NCBI GenBank assembly: GCA_932521035.1
Contig: OW051493.1
Span: 3,844,001-3,908,000 of the forward strand
Reading direction: 5' to 3'
DNA from: Oscheius dolichura
Lineage: Eukaryota > Nematoda > Chromadorea > Rhabditida > Rhabditidae
DNA: 64,000 nt
A program made the position numbers and the translations under genes. The notes under the pieces are model-generated. The model was given only the letters and a program-made list of their open reading frames with translations, was not told the DNA's origin and ran no database searches. Positions 22,913-35,300 of this stretch are shown here, one piece after another. Positions within the stretch are counted from its first letter, which is position 1. Every line of letters begins with the position of its first letter.

Positions 22913-23347
22913 ATGAGACTACTAATTCTTGCTGCTCTTCTCGTCCTCTCCTGGTAAGTTCAAGATTGAACCCAAAAAAATCCCGTATAGTTTGGCTTAC
23001 TCCGAGATGGAGCAAGAGGTCATCGCTGCTTTGAAACAGGCCAAGATTAACGTGGCCGAGGCGTCTAAAAATGAAAAAGGTAAGATTCTCTCCGTCAGAA
23101 GAAGAGTATGGTTCAGGCGACGAATCCCAAGTACAGTCACAGAAGGCGAATGGCGCCTCCCAGGCAGAACAGCAGCGGGGAGCCATTCTCCTCGAGGCTA
23201 CAAAGGTAGAATATCGACAGCAATATATAGAGAAAAGAATAATTCCAGTTATTAGTGAATAAGTACGGCCCGGAGATAATGAGCCAGCTGTCCGAGTTGG
23301 ACGTGGACGATCTCCTCGCAGCAGCGAACGATGACTCTTCTTATTGA
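22913..23347 (+). CDS. 105-aa secreted cysteine-poor protein
   Basis: Four exons (22913-22953, 22991-23079, 23117-23205, 23249-23347) in phase give 105 aa. A signal peptide (MRLLILAALLVLSCLAYS) precedes a mature chain rich in Glu, Gln, Lys and Ala (EMEQEVIAALKQAKINVAEA, ILLEATKLLVNKYGPEIMSQ) that ends in an acidic tail (DVDDLLAAANDDSSY). It is predicted helical, with no cysteine after the signal region. Introns are 36-43 nt. I do not recognise the family. The open frames in other readings across 22911-23399 are shadows. Confidence 0.65.
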
Positions 23348-24107
23348 TCATTCTCGAGTATAAATACTTATTTATTTTTCGCCTTTTATCCGACCTCAAT
23401 AAGCTTTTTGTATCTTGTTAACCTCGTCACGAGTTCATTCAGTAGTAGTACCATTCGAAAGATCAGAATGAACCGCCTGGCCAGTAGCTGTCCCTTCCCT
23501 CCGAGCATTTCACAAATAGAGTGCATATTACGGTTCTCGTTCCATTCTAACCCACAAAAGGAGGAGTGGTTCTTTTTTATTGATCGTCGGCACTCCTCCA
23601 CTCCTTTGTGTTTTTTTCCTCAAGAAGATCATCTCTGTTCTGACTACTGGTCAGAATACTCTAGCACTCTCTGCGCTGGCCGCCCCTCTCTCCTCTTGGA
23701 GGGCTGGGAGGATGAGTCGGGTGGAAACACCCGCCGGGGGGAGCGGGGCAGCGCTCCCCTCCAGGGCGACCCAGCCCATAAACAAGTGAGAGACACACTA
23801 GTCCATATGGTTGATATGCCAATAAAGATCTATAAACCCACTGAACCATCTAAAGTCCGGTCAATAGACAGGGGGAAAGGGAAAAGTCCTAGTTATCAGT
23901 AAATCTCCTTGTCTGTATCCGTATTGGAATGAGGCCGACCGGAGCCCGTCCAAACGATCTCCTTTGCCGCAACGGGTGGTCTCCTTCCTGCCCTGCCATT
24001 CTTATGGCCTTTTCATCCCAGGACCATTGGAGTGAGGCTTTCAAAGATAAATAAATGTTTATATGTTCTGATATTAGCACAGTAGAGATCTCTCGAAATA
24101 CCCTTCT
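23348..24107. other. Intergenic, no gene supported
   Basis: About 760 bases between convergent genes. A 164-codon open frame on the plus strand (23408-23902) has irregular composition and no motif. I regard it as chance. Confidence 0.35.
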
Positions 24108-26440
24108 TCAAATGTTGAGCTCCGGCCGCAGTTGGACATAGCCGCCGTTGTCGGCATCGACCATCTCGGCCAGTGGATTATTGAAGTCCAGCGGGAGAGT
24201 CTCGTTCTCTCCCAGCGAGGCCCTTCCCAAAAGACGTAATCGAAGTATGAGGATGATTGTGTAGAATGAGCACAGCATGGCGAAGAGCTCTATCAAGTGG
24301 TGAAACTTCCACTCCCGGTCCATACTGTCGCCCGTGTTACGGTAGTCCAGCTGGGAGAAGATCGACACAAATCTCACTATAATTAGGGCAATTAGGGATG
24401 CCGAAAGGGGGAGAACTAACCAACAGTCAAGACTAGGAGGGTGTTCATGGCGAGGGGCTGCTCGTGAAGGCCCTCGGCTGCCATGATCTGGTAGAGGGGA
24501 AAGACGATGAGGGCGATGGCCAGGGCGATGTGGTAAAGGTAGCCATACATCGTGATCAGGGGGTGATCTACCTTACGCAGATCCGAGACGAGCACCGCCA
24601 CCAACAGAATCAAGGCCTGCACCTCCATGACCACTCCCATTATCTGAAGTTTCTTTTATATTGACTCCAGAAGTCAAAGTACCAAGACGCGCCGCTCCCA
24701 TGACTTGGCCAGCTTCAGGTCGGACCCGGACAGATCCCGCGTCTCGGACAGTTTCCTCATCCTGCCAATCCGAATAATCATACAGGAGACAAGGGCCGAC
24801 ACGATGAGAGCAGCAAAGTTGAGCAGGGTCTCGAACAGATGGAGACGAGTGCCTGAAAGAGGAGGATGACAAGAGGAGAAGGAGGGCGGCTACCCTCGGC
24901 GGTGATGGGATCCTGCCCGTTGAGACATTTCTTGCCCTGGATCAGGGGACAGATGGCTTCCGGGGTGTACTTGTTATAGGTGAGCCAGATATAGGCCAAG
25001 ATTTGGAAGAAGGTCGAATTCAAGGTGAGAATGGCCACTGCGAGACTAAATTGAATATGCGTGAAGGAGGAGGAGATTGTACCAAACAGGGAGGGAGACG
25101 GCCGAGAGATGGCTCAAAGGGGCCAGGTAGCAAAAGATGGCCAGGAGGATGGCCATGAAGGGCAATTTCTGCTCGGTTCCGTGGAACAGGCGGTAGAATA
25201 GCTGTTGGTAGGCAGCGTAGAAGTCGAGGAATATGCCGAACAAGCCGAGAACAAGGAAGAAGACGGAGAAGGCGAGGAACACACGGCGGACATCCATCTC
25301 CAGCTTCAGTTTCAAGCTCGACGGGTACTAATCATTCGATTTAAGGGAGGGAGATGGGACCACGTACCGATTGGAGGAGGGTGAGTGAGGTGGCGATGAG
25401 GACGCCGACTTCGATGGAAGTGAAGAACATGGAGAAGATGGGGGAGACGGCGTAGGTGCTGATGGCCCGGTTGAGGCCCATGTTCAGGGCCCGATAGTCA
25501 CACCACATGAAGAACATGGCCGGCCAGATGAGCATCGTGCAGATGGCCAGGGACACCCCCCGGAGGAGGTAGCTACCACGGCCGGCCATCACAGTTATCG
25601 CGCCTGGAGGGGATGGCTCGAATGGACGAAAGAAATACCGGCGGCTACAGAGACTCCGATCCAGGAAGGCTCGTCCAGGGTGTAGTTGATGAAACCGACG
25701 GCCGAGGTGGGGTTATTACGGAGCATAAAAATCTCGGAACAGTACAGCACGAATCGGATCATCGAGACGACGATGAGACTCGTCCCCAGCCCGAAAATTA
25801 CGAAGTTTTGGGACTAAAAGAGGATGTTTGCGATAAGAAAAAGATCGCCTACCCCTCGGGATAAGTTGAAGTTTGATCGAAGAAGATTTTTGAAGAGGAT
25901 GATGCAGATCGGGATGGAGAGGAGGGCCGTGAGCGCGTCCACCACGGCATACACCGTGAGCCATTCCTTCTTGGGCAGATTCAGCTGAAGCACGTCTCTT
26001 TGGAGGGAGAGGATGCTACCGTACCACGGAGTAGAGCCACTCGAACTTCTGCTCGTCGATGGTCGACACATTTTGGATGAGCATCTGGACGGGCAGGGTT
26101 TTCTCGAGGCTTTGGACTATCGGCACATTGGCCAGGTCGGCCAGGAAGGCGGCCAGGCAGACGGTCATACAGTAGGTGGTCATTACGAAGGTGAAGACCT
26201 GAAGAGGGGATCAGGAAGCGGGAAAGGAGGACAGACCTCGGAGAAGTAGTCCCCGGATATCATGGAGTAATGGGCCCAGGCGGTGAAGATGATGATGGAC
26301 GTTATCCAGTGGGTGTTGATATAGGCCGGGGTCCAGCCGGACTTCTCCACGTTGTTCCAGGTGGCCAGGAGGGAGTTGGCCAGGTTGACCAGCCCCAGCA
26401 GCATGAGCAGCGAGGGCAGCTGGTCCTTTCGGTAGGCCAT
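24108..26440 (-). CDS. Large polytopic membrane protein (659 aa), family not recognised
   Basis: Ten exons (26237-26440, 26025-26198, 25853-25984, 25639-25813, 25368-25603, 25083-25327, 24894-25045, 24683-24852, 24421-24643, 24108-24376) join without a phase conflict to 660 codons. Hydrophobic segments occur throughout, at least twelve, for example LPSLLMLLGLVNLANSLL, ITSIIIFTAWAHYSMIS, YAVVDALTALLSIPICIILF, VFLAFSVFFLVLGLFGIFL and LFAMLCSFYTIILILRL. A hydrophilic loop with three cysteines (ICPLIQGKKCLN) and a cytosol-like tail ending GGYVQLRPELNI are present. No signal peptide beyond TM1. An apparent stop between 25639 and 25603 disappears when a 35-nt intron is removed, so this is one gene rather than two. 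Function unknown: transporter, fused tetraspan units and receptor are all possible. Confidence 0.75.
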
Positions 26441-27649
26441 CGGCCGGTCTATTCAGGGAGGGCTGAGTCAGAGGGGAGGGAGACTGTTCGGAGGAGTGAA
26501 GAGGCCGGGAATCGATTTGCGAAAAACACTCAAAAAGCGGCAATGTAAAAAAGGCGAACCCGGCTGCAAAGGAGAGAGTAAACAAAACTAGTCACTCTGG
26601 TTACAAGGCGAGGTTCGGGCAGCTCCGGTTTCACTTTCTGTTTTTAGGGGCTGAGCAGCCGTAATCTGACATTAACCGAATTGATATTCTAAGCCGTGCC
26701 CCCGAGGAGATCAAAAGGGGCAGATCGTAAAGTATGGCAAGGGGGCTCAGGCAGGTGTGAATGATCGATGAAAAGCCCTGTTTGTCGACAGAGAGGGCAT
26801 ACCAAATAGGCCCCGGCCGGCAGTATCACACCCTCGCCGTTTGCTCAGTTTGACTCTGGAGGACCGGTACACTCGAGAGTAAGCAACACACATAAATAGC
26901 GGCACGTGGCCTATAAAAGGAGAACATCCCCCTCTCTCGGGTTCAAAATAACGCGCCAAATTCCACTTGTGTTCCAACTGACACCGGCAAAAAAGACTCG
27001 AACCGGTCGACGAAAGAGACTTTCGCTCATTTTCTCCGTTTCACTGATCTACAATTATCAATCAAGCTGTCATGGTTTTTGTATGAGAAATAGGAACTGA
27101 TGGGGTCGACACTGTACAGGAGGGTCGGGAGACGGTCTTATCACCTCCAAAAGAGCTGTGTTTACAGCGGGAAAAAGTTTATCATGGGTGGAAAACAGCT
27201 GAGAGCCATGGTGTGCAGCACCCAGTTGTTTATCTGGGCGAGGGTTGGGACAGTGGAAGAAGCTGCCTAGAAAGTCGATCTACGGCTTAGAAACCGCCGA
27301 CAGTTAGAACAAACGTGGCACGGCTAAAACAATGACGGGAAGACAACAACGAAAGTCGGCCTATGCGTAATACAGGGCGATCCAGTCGCCGACAGTGGCA
27401 GGAGAGCGCACAGAACAACAATTGATCGCATGTGATCGAAAAAAGGTAATGCGCGCGACAGTCGAAATACTTTTGCAAACTTGTAGACGGTCACGTTTTG
27501 ATTACATCTATAGGTTGGGTGTAATCATGGAGATCCTCCTTGTTATAGGACGGAGCCCAATAAAATAAATTTGGGTATCTAAAAATAACAATGTTTATTC
27601 AAAAATGTAACTGATTGAGTATCACGAAAACATAATAATTATGGTGGAA
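26441..27649. other. Intergenic, no gene supported
   Basis: About 1.2 kb upstream of the polytopic gene and downstream of the NADAR gene. A TATAAAAGG at about 26915 (plus) leads into no credible coding frame. The open frames at 26747-26977 (minus) and 27287-27478 (minus) show no features. It may carry the polytopic gene's promoter. Confidence 0.35.
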
Positions 27650-29992
27650 TTATTCCATTCCCATCACAGATTGCACATCTCCGCCACCGATGGAGAAATT
27701 GTTGCCACTAATCGACAAATCTTCGAGAACGCACAGTTGAGGATCTTTTCCGTTTTTAATGCAAGTGAAAAGTGTTTTCATATCAACAATGTTTACATTA
27801 TGATTAGCCAATATTTCTCTGAATAATTTCAATGTGAAAGTTTACGAAATTACTTACCGAAGTTGCATAAGAATAACACCGAGAACATTACGGCCGTGTG
27901 AAAAAGTTGGGCAATGCTTGATGGTCTCTTCAGTAAGTGGAAAAGTTGCAGGAATCTAAACTCATTTTAATAATTACACATCATCTGTAAACCTACAACA
28001 AGTTTTGTATTTCCGCTTTTTACCATATCACTGCACCATTTTTTTACCTGTGGTGTTTGTGATCTACAGACGATCTTCTCTCAAACATTTATATAATAAC
28101 TAACCCAGTGCCATAAATAGTATCCGTACCAAAAGCATGAACAAGTATTTTATCATGAGTTACTGTCAGTGCATGACGGAAATTTTCATTTTGTGAAAGC
28201 TTAGCCAATAAGCCGTCTTGGATAGCTTTCAGTCCCTTTGTTCGGCGCCACTCTTCTACTGTGTCATGTGAAACCTTAAAAAATAGGTTAAAATTTTCAA
28301 TGGTTACTAACGCTGTTCAACTTCAGCTGTTCTCTAGCAATTTGACTAAAGGCTTTACCTCTTCTTTCGTTAAACTCCAATTTTTTATCTTGGCGAAGAC
28401 CAACTCGATTGCGAACTGAAAATGTGTTTAAGAAATACAAAAATTTATTCAATTCTCACTGCAATTTGTCATGTTTTCGCTCGCATTTCCACAAAGGTCC
28501 ACAACTTTCCTGTATTGATAGTAATGATCGACGCTTTCGTAAATAGAGTTCTCGAGTAATACCGGACCCTAAAAATAATAACTGAATGTATAAGATAAAG
28601 GGCGTACCACGTTCTGGGTGGTGAAAATACTGGACGGTCCATTGAAACATTCGAGGTTGTTGGGGTCAATCTTCAAGGTTAGCGATTCCATCTCATCAGG
28701 AATTGGCAGAAACTATAAAAATAAGCTTTATTTTCAACCAAAAACTAACCGGGATATCATCCTTGTTATTGTGAGGACGAGCAGGTGGCCTTCCAGTTCC
28801 AAAATGCTTCGAGGCCGGTCTACTGAATGTTCCTCTTCCATATCCCTGAGGTAGTTGAGAAGCATGCATCCAAGGAGCGGAACCGGAGCCATAACCATAT
28901 TCATATCCGGGATATCCGTAGCTATTCCATCTACCGCCGCCATAAATTGTTTCTTGGTACTTCTTAGAAACTTTTCCATTTTGAGTTTGCTTATTTTTTT
29001 GGTTGTTCATGTTCTGAACATACGTAAATGAGAAAATAAACAAGCAAGAATTGCAATAATATTGTAATAACAGGGAAGGTTATTACACCGACAGTCACGG
29101 CATAAAGCAAAGGACTAACCGAAGAACTGTCTGAATCATTTTTATCACTCTGAGATGTGTTAACAATAGTTGAGTCTGCTTGGGAAAGATTCGATGGAGC
29201 GTCGGGATCTTGAATTGTGAATATTTCAGGGCTTCCAGAAGTAGCAGGAGCTAAAAAAATAGATGTGCAAACATGACAGAAATTATGTACCTATTTGATG
29301 ACTTTCCGCAAAAGTTGGAGGTATCGGAGCTTTTGGAAAAGTAATTAACTCATTAGAAGACGGAGAAATCCCCTATAATTCATTTGTCTCTTAGAAAGGA
29401 AAAGAAGGGAAGATGCAGCTGCAAAAAGACTACCTTTCTGGCGTGTTTAACAGTATTCTTATGCGAATAGCGCGAGATGTCAACAGTAACAATGCTTGTC
29501 GGGCCCTATAAGAGAGCATTTAAATGTATATCGAAGCTTACCGAAGCATTATTTATTTGATAATTTTGGCCATTATAACTCGTGGGTTCTGGATGGTTGT
29601 AACTCGATCGCTCTGGATTATACTGTTGAGAAGCATATGGGCTAGCATAAGTCAGGTTCTAAATAGGATCATGGTCAGTTGTAGAACTTAATTAATTTGC
29701 AATAGCAAAAAAAAAGAAAACTAACTGAATTATCTTGCGAGCCTGGATAGCTTGTACTAGGCGCATAACTATTACTGAGTCTATCCGCGAAGCTTGGATA
29801 AACAGGATTATAGCCAACTACTGGCAAATCAGTCCTACCAGCACCATACCCGCAATCATACGATTCTCTAAAACGAGGACTTGATTTGATATATCATTAC
29901 CTCTGAAGATTAGGATTGCTAGATGGATCGGCTTGCCAAGTAGAAGCATTAGCTGGATTGGCTTTCCAACTAGAACTATCTCTAAAGTTCAT
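27650..29992 (-). CDS. NADAR-domain protein with Tyr/Ser/Pro-rich N-terminus
   Basis: A many-exon minus-strand gene. The first identified exon begins MNFRDSSSWKANPANAS at 29992; a 3' splice site about 28 nt upstream means an earlier noncoding or leader exon is possible. The N-terminal half is low-complexity (Ser, Tyr, Asn, Pro, Gly), probably disordered. The C-terminal half matches the NADAR/YbiA fold: NVGPVLLENSIYESVDHYYQ (28510-28610), a VSHDTVEEWRRTKGLKAIQD block (28210-28270), ALTVTHDKILVHAFGTDTIY (28110-28190) and HGRNVLGVILMQLR (27850-27910). The coding frame ends at 27650. Known NADAR proteins are N-glycosidases acting on ADP-ribose-related or riboflavin intermediates, so deribosylation is a plausible but unproven role. 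Start-to-start distance to the divergent OGFOD1 gene is about 250 bp. Confidence 0.75.
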
Positions 29993-30247
29993 CGTGTTGA
30001 AGGCGTTGGAGTTGAAGCTAAAATCATATTATATTTAGAAAAATCATTTGTAAGAAATTGAGCTTTCGGCACTTGGTGCTGGGGAAGAGAAGGAAAAATC
30101 GAAAGAGGCTCTCGGGGGAAAAATTCACGTTCCGAAAAAAACACCCAGTCATAGAGCGCAATTGCAAAACGTTCGGCTGTATATATTTTGTTTTTGATAT
30201 ATTTACTGTCACAAGTAGATCAAATTCTAGGAGCTTTCCAGATTCGA

Positions 30248-32128
30248 ATGGCAAATAAAAAGAATAGGATACGGAAGGGCAACATCTCAGAAAAGGCAAC
30301 TCCGAAGAGACGGCGCTCTGTTATTATGAAGAAAATTAACATTAGCGAGCCTTATGAGGATATTGCAACATGGACAGAAAAAATGCAAAAAGATTTGAAA
30401 GGTTTGCTTCTATTAGATCTTGCAGGATTATCCTTTTGAAGATACGAAACCGTTTCCTCATTGGCAACTAGACAATTTCATTAATAATTCGTCTAATATA
30501 GTGGAAGACATTGAAATTGAACTACAAGTCAGTTCCTTTTTTAATATTATGTCGCTTCAGACCTTCTCTAAATGGCATCGAAAAGAAAATGACCTTTATT
30601 CCCTTTATCAAACAGACGACTTCAAATCATTGGATGCTGCGGAAAACCCATCGCTATTCTCTTTGCGGTTTTACAGAATGGTACCACGTAATATTAGCAA
30701 TTTAGGGAGTTTCTTTATGGACCTGTAAAAAATTGGCTTAGCCAAGTGACTGGAATAGAACTGTTGCCTCAGGTGGACGTGAATGGAAGTTGCTATTCAC
30801 ATACGGACGGACTCTTACCTCACAATGACTTGGTATGTGATTTTTTAGGTGTGTGCTGGGAATGCTGTTTAGATCGAGACCCGACGTTTTGCCTTTGTAT
30901 ACTACGTTACTCCTTTTGTGTGGGAAGAATCTAATGGAGGATCTTTAAATCTCTATAATTCTGACGGTTGGTAAATGCCGGTTCCCTGTTATTTTCTTTA
31001 GAAAACGATCAGCCAACTTCTGTTGCTGTGCAGTTAAGTCCCCGCCGTAACTCATTCCTGATTTTTGAAGTGTCACATAAATCTTGGCATCGTGTTTTGG
31101 AAATACTGGGAAAAGAAGACCCTCGGCTATCTGTAAACGGATGGTTTCATTCTTCAAGGCGCTTAGAAGCTAAAAGCGCACCTTTAGTTCGACCTGGAAA
31201 AAGTAAACAAATACAAACGGTAGATTCTTTGATTCTTTTTGATTCACATAATCGCGAGATTCCACATTTATATTACAGGAAGAGAACCTGAATACTTATA
31301 TCAGTTCAATGTATTTCGATAAAGATAAGAAAATTCAAATTCAGAGCTTGTTTGGTGAAAGTTCCGAAGTCTCATTAAAAGAATTCCTTGAAGTAATACT
31401 AATTTATTGTTAAGGATATTTTACATCTTTAGGGAAAGCTTGCTAGCAAATTACTGGAGGAATTGAAGTGTTGTAGATTTGCTGAAACAGGACCACCAAG
31501 TAAAAGGTATTATGGTTCCAATATATTTAACGTTATATTCAGAAATGTGTATCAGTGCGATTTGCAAGACATGGGAGATTATTGCAGAAATGTGGCAAAT
31601 GCTCTTAGATCTTCACAAATGGCAGAATATTGCAGTTCAATCACGGGATGTGCATTAAACGGTAAAAAATATATATTTTACCTGATATACATCAACAGAC
31701 TGTGCCGTTTCTTTGTCTGTTTACCGAATAGATCGCGGAACGTATTCCGTAGTCGGCGATGAAGATGCTGAAGACGCTATGAAAGAGGGATATTCGCTAG
31801 ATGTTCACGTAAGAAGAGGCGTTCACGTCAAGTCAGCAATGTTTAGTTATTTCTGGGTGAAGACGTGTGGCTGGATAGCGCTGGAGGAGAGACGGTGTAT
31901 ATTGGGCAAGATGATGAAGAACCGGTGCATCTAAAGTGTCAGACATCTCATTTTAAACAATTTCAGTTAATTCGCATCTGTCCCGAGTCGAATAGCGTTG
32001 CTTTGGTTCTGCGCGATCCAGAAGTCTTCTCATTTCAAAAATATGCAAATAGCCTGACCGAGGGGACGTTTTACCAATTCACTCTGGTTTACCATAATGT
32101 ACAAATGGAGTCGGACGAAGAGGAATAA
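30248..32128 (+). CDS. OGFOD1: OGFOD1-type 2-oxoglutarate/Fe(II) oxygenase
   Basis: A plus-strand gene of several exons from a Lys/Arg-rich start (MANKKNRIRKGN) to a TAA at 32126-32128. Aligned to human OGFOD1 by eye: NDLYSLYQTDDFKSLDAAEN, YSHTDGLLPHND (Fe ligands His at about 30799 and Asp at about 30805), RRFAFVYYVTPF, SNGGSLNLY, FLIFEVSHKSWHRVLEIL (distal His at about 31088), then RLSVNGWFHSS (2-oxoglutarate-binding Arg region). The second, noncatalytic jelly-roll domain follows and ends in SNSVALVLRDPEVFSFQKY and an acidic tail. OGFOD1 hydroxylates a prolyl residue of ribosomal protein uS12. The splice near 30400 (start of the DYPFEDTKPFP block) does not resolve cleanly with any intron over 30 nt, so the N-terminus is uncertain. 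Confidence 0.85.
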
Positions 32129-32318
32129 GTTTTCAAACAAAATAGCTAGTTGTTATGTTGTTGGTTGCAAGATTTATAAATTTTTAAAAAAAAAATAACC
32201 GAACAACAAATATATACAGGCACAACGGATCAGCGGATCCGGGAGATTCGAATAAATGGGAGGTTAGATCGTGATCAATTTTGTAAAGTGGGCAGGAATA
32301 TGGTAGAAAACCCGTACT

Positions 32319-35300
32319 TCAGATTTCTATATATTGGTTGATATCAAAATTGCCTGCATCGGCATCAGGCTCAATGAGCTGATCTGTATCGATATCCAAT
32401 GAACTATCAACTGTATGGCTCTCAGAAGGCTGAACGGTTTAATGTTAAATACAAACACGTTTCTCACTTTTCTTCTGTCCATCGCATATCTAGTAGCTAT
32501 TTCGTTCTTTAACTCCACCAAATTTTGTTCGTATATTTTCTCCAGCGTTGTAGCACACAAATAGATTGGACTTTCTTTTGGATTGAACGCTTTAGCATTT
32601 TCGAACATTAGAATTATGTCGTGCGTGAAATCTCTTAGTTTGATGTATTCCAGCCGTTCCAATTTAGTATGGATTGTTGAGAGATCTAGAGAAGTACATA
32701 TCAGGGTTGCACGAGATCTCGTTTCGTCTCGTTTTATCTCGCTTTTTTTAGCGAGACGAGTTTCGTCTCGTCTCGTCTCGCATGGGAAATCCTCAATCTC
32801 GTCTCGTCTCGTTTTTGCGAGACGGCCCTTTCAAAATATCTCGTCTCGCTTTTGCGAGCCGAGGGAAAAAAACGAGACGAAATTTAATAAAGGGCGCGCG
32901 CACTGTGAGACCGCGTTTGGTGCGCGCCGCGAAAATTTTCGTTCGCCGTTCTTACCTATTTATTTACCTTTCTACCTATTTATAGGCTGGGTTTTCACCA
33001 TTTCTTGTGTAATTAGTCTCTGTCGCTCTTATTTCATTTCTAATTTTGTGTTATTATCGTGCACTTTGTTTCAGGCTTTCTCGAAACGCCTAGCTTTGCT
33101 TACACCACCAATAAAGCATGATTTTTTTCTAGTACAACAATTGATATCAATGAAAAATGCGTAGTTGTATGCTCAAAGTGTAAAGGAAGAGCTTCTACTT
33201 CCGCCGATTTTTCCAACAACAGCATTGTTTCTTTTATTTGCAGGTAAGTGCATTTGTTTGCTAATTCATATAATTTAGTTACAGAATAAAAAGACGAAAC
33301 TACCATCCTAGCTTTGCTTGCGCTACTTTGGGAGCAAGTTAACAATGCAGGTATGTTTTCACGGAACCTTACAGATGAAATTCTATATGACAAGCATTGT
33401 TTAATGGATAACTGCCAGCGAACGAAATTGATGAGGCCATACTCTGACTTCTAATTGAAGAAACTTTGCCAATATTCTTTGTAGAGAGCCTAGCGTTGCT
33501 TGGATTGATCAGAGTTACATAAAAATAAATGATTAAAAAGGGGGCCAGCGCGTTGAAAGGCCTATATTTCCTCTTTTTTTCATCTCGTCTTGTTCTCGCG
33601 AGATGGGCCCAAAATTGTCTCGTCTCGTCTCGTCTCGCAAAATTTTTGAGCACCCTCCGTCTCGTCTCGCTTCGCTTTCCAAAACCCCCATCTCGTGCAA
33701 CCCTGGTACATATATCTAGAAAATTTAAAAAAAAAAAAAGAATTTACCCATTGGCTTTTGAACGACATCTGTATATCCTGGATATTTTGTCGGATCAATC
33801 GGCTCTTTAAACGGCCAAGACATACGATGCCCAGATATTGTCTCAAAAAGACGCCACACTTTTTGGTAATCGCCCCGACTAAACATAAATTTATACTACA
33901 GTCCGCCTCATAATTATAGGGGCACTCAAAAATTTGGCCTTTCTCTATTTTTTTGAGGGAAAGCGCGGTTGATGTTGACACCATTCAATCCGCCGTCGTT
34001 AATTACCCCGGAAGCCAAAGTTTGGAAAAATTTCTTCAACACCGTACCGTGTTATCGTTATTTTGGTAAAAATGGCTAAAATTCCACTTTCTCATAATTA
34101 TAGGGACACCCTCAAAACATCAGTTTATGAGGGAAATCAGAGCGGTAAAAACCAAGGGAGTCCTTGTACCGACCAGTTCGGCATAGCCAACAAAAAATTT
34201 CGGAAGAAAGGAACGATGTTTCCGAGAACCTCATTTTGTTCTTGTTTCGCTGTCGAGGAGGATTTTGGCTCGATTATAGGCGCGTGTGGTGAGATCTGCG
34301 AAAACTGGGCAGAGACGCGTGTAGAGCACAACGTGCTGAATATTTTGACAGCATGGACTTCAGAGTAAGACCCGCGTAACATTGCAGAATTCTGTCCAAT
34401 TTGTGGAGATTGCGATTTCAAGGCAATTTTTTGACCAAAATCCATACAAAAGTAGTAATTTTCAACTTCGTCGAAAGTTATTCATAAGCGATATCTCTCA
34501 AGTGCAAGATTTCTACAAGTTCCTGGTGCCCAAATGCTCGGCACGTTGTGCTCTACACGCGTCTCTGCCCAGTTTTCGCAGATCTCACCACACACGCCTA
34601 CAATCGAGCCGAAATCCTCCACGACAGCGAAATGGGAATAAAATGAGGTTCTTGGAAACATCGTTCCCGGCCACTTTCCTCGGAAATTTTTTGTTGGCTA
34701 TGCCGAACTGGTCGGTACAAGGACTCCCTTGGTTTTTACCGCTCTGATTTCCCTCATAAACTGATGTTTTGAGGGTGTCCCTATAATTATGAGAAAGTGG
34801 AATTTTAGCCATTTTTACCAAAATAACGATAACACGGTACGGTGTTGAAGAAATTTTTCCAAACTTTGGCTTCCGGGGTAATTAACGACGGCGGATTGAA
34901 TGGTGTCAACATCAACCGCGCTTTCCCTCAAAAAAAATAGAGAAAGGCCAAATTTTTGAGTGCCCCTATAATTATGGGATTGTAGGTTGTCCGAAAAGTT
35001 CGCGTTTTTCTTAATTAGCTTTTGATCCTACGCACTTTTTGGGCTGGTTTTGGTGTAAAAATGATCCTTATTGCATGCTCCAGAACCGTATATGGTTTTC
35101 GATAGGGGTTTCCTACTACCCTGACCTGCTATAGACTGTTTTATTTCGACGTTTACTCGGCCGAGGTGCTGTGGGGACTCACCACAACGATTTCATAGAA
35201 CGCTAGGGTGGTCCTTTTGAAGCCCTCGACGTTACCTTTCAGCCAAAAAAAAGTTTGTCTCGGTAGCCCTCAAGATGGCCGAGTATCGCGCATTTGAAAA

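Noticed and set aside
23408-23902. 164-codon plus-strand open frame
   Set aside because: No signal peptide or domain, irregular composition and no splice-supported context.
25603-25639. Stop codon suggesting two separate genes in the polytopic locus
   Set aside because: A 35-nt intron (GTATTTCTTTCG...CTCCAG) removes the stop and keeps phase, giving one protein.
29027-29120. Open hydrophobic frame resembling a TM helix in the NADAR gene
   Set aside because: Read-through soon meets a stop, while splicing from GTTAGT to TTCAG joins the flanking frames in phase 0, so it is an intron.
32740-32870. CRISPR-like or microsatellite array of TCTCG
   Set aside because: The short pentamers lie within a hAT-like element bounded by TIRs and target duplications; there are no spacer/repeat units.
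34063-34821. Mirror-image open frames of about 100 codons on both strands
   Set aside because: They arise from the inverted arms of the fold-back element and carry no transposase motifs.
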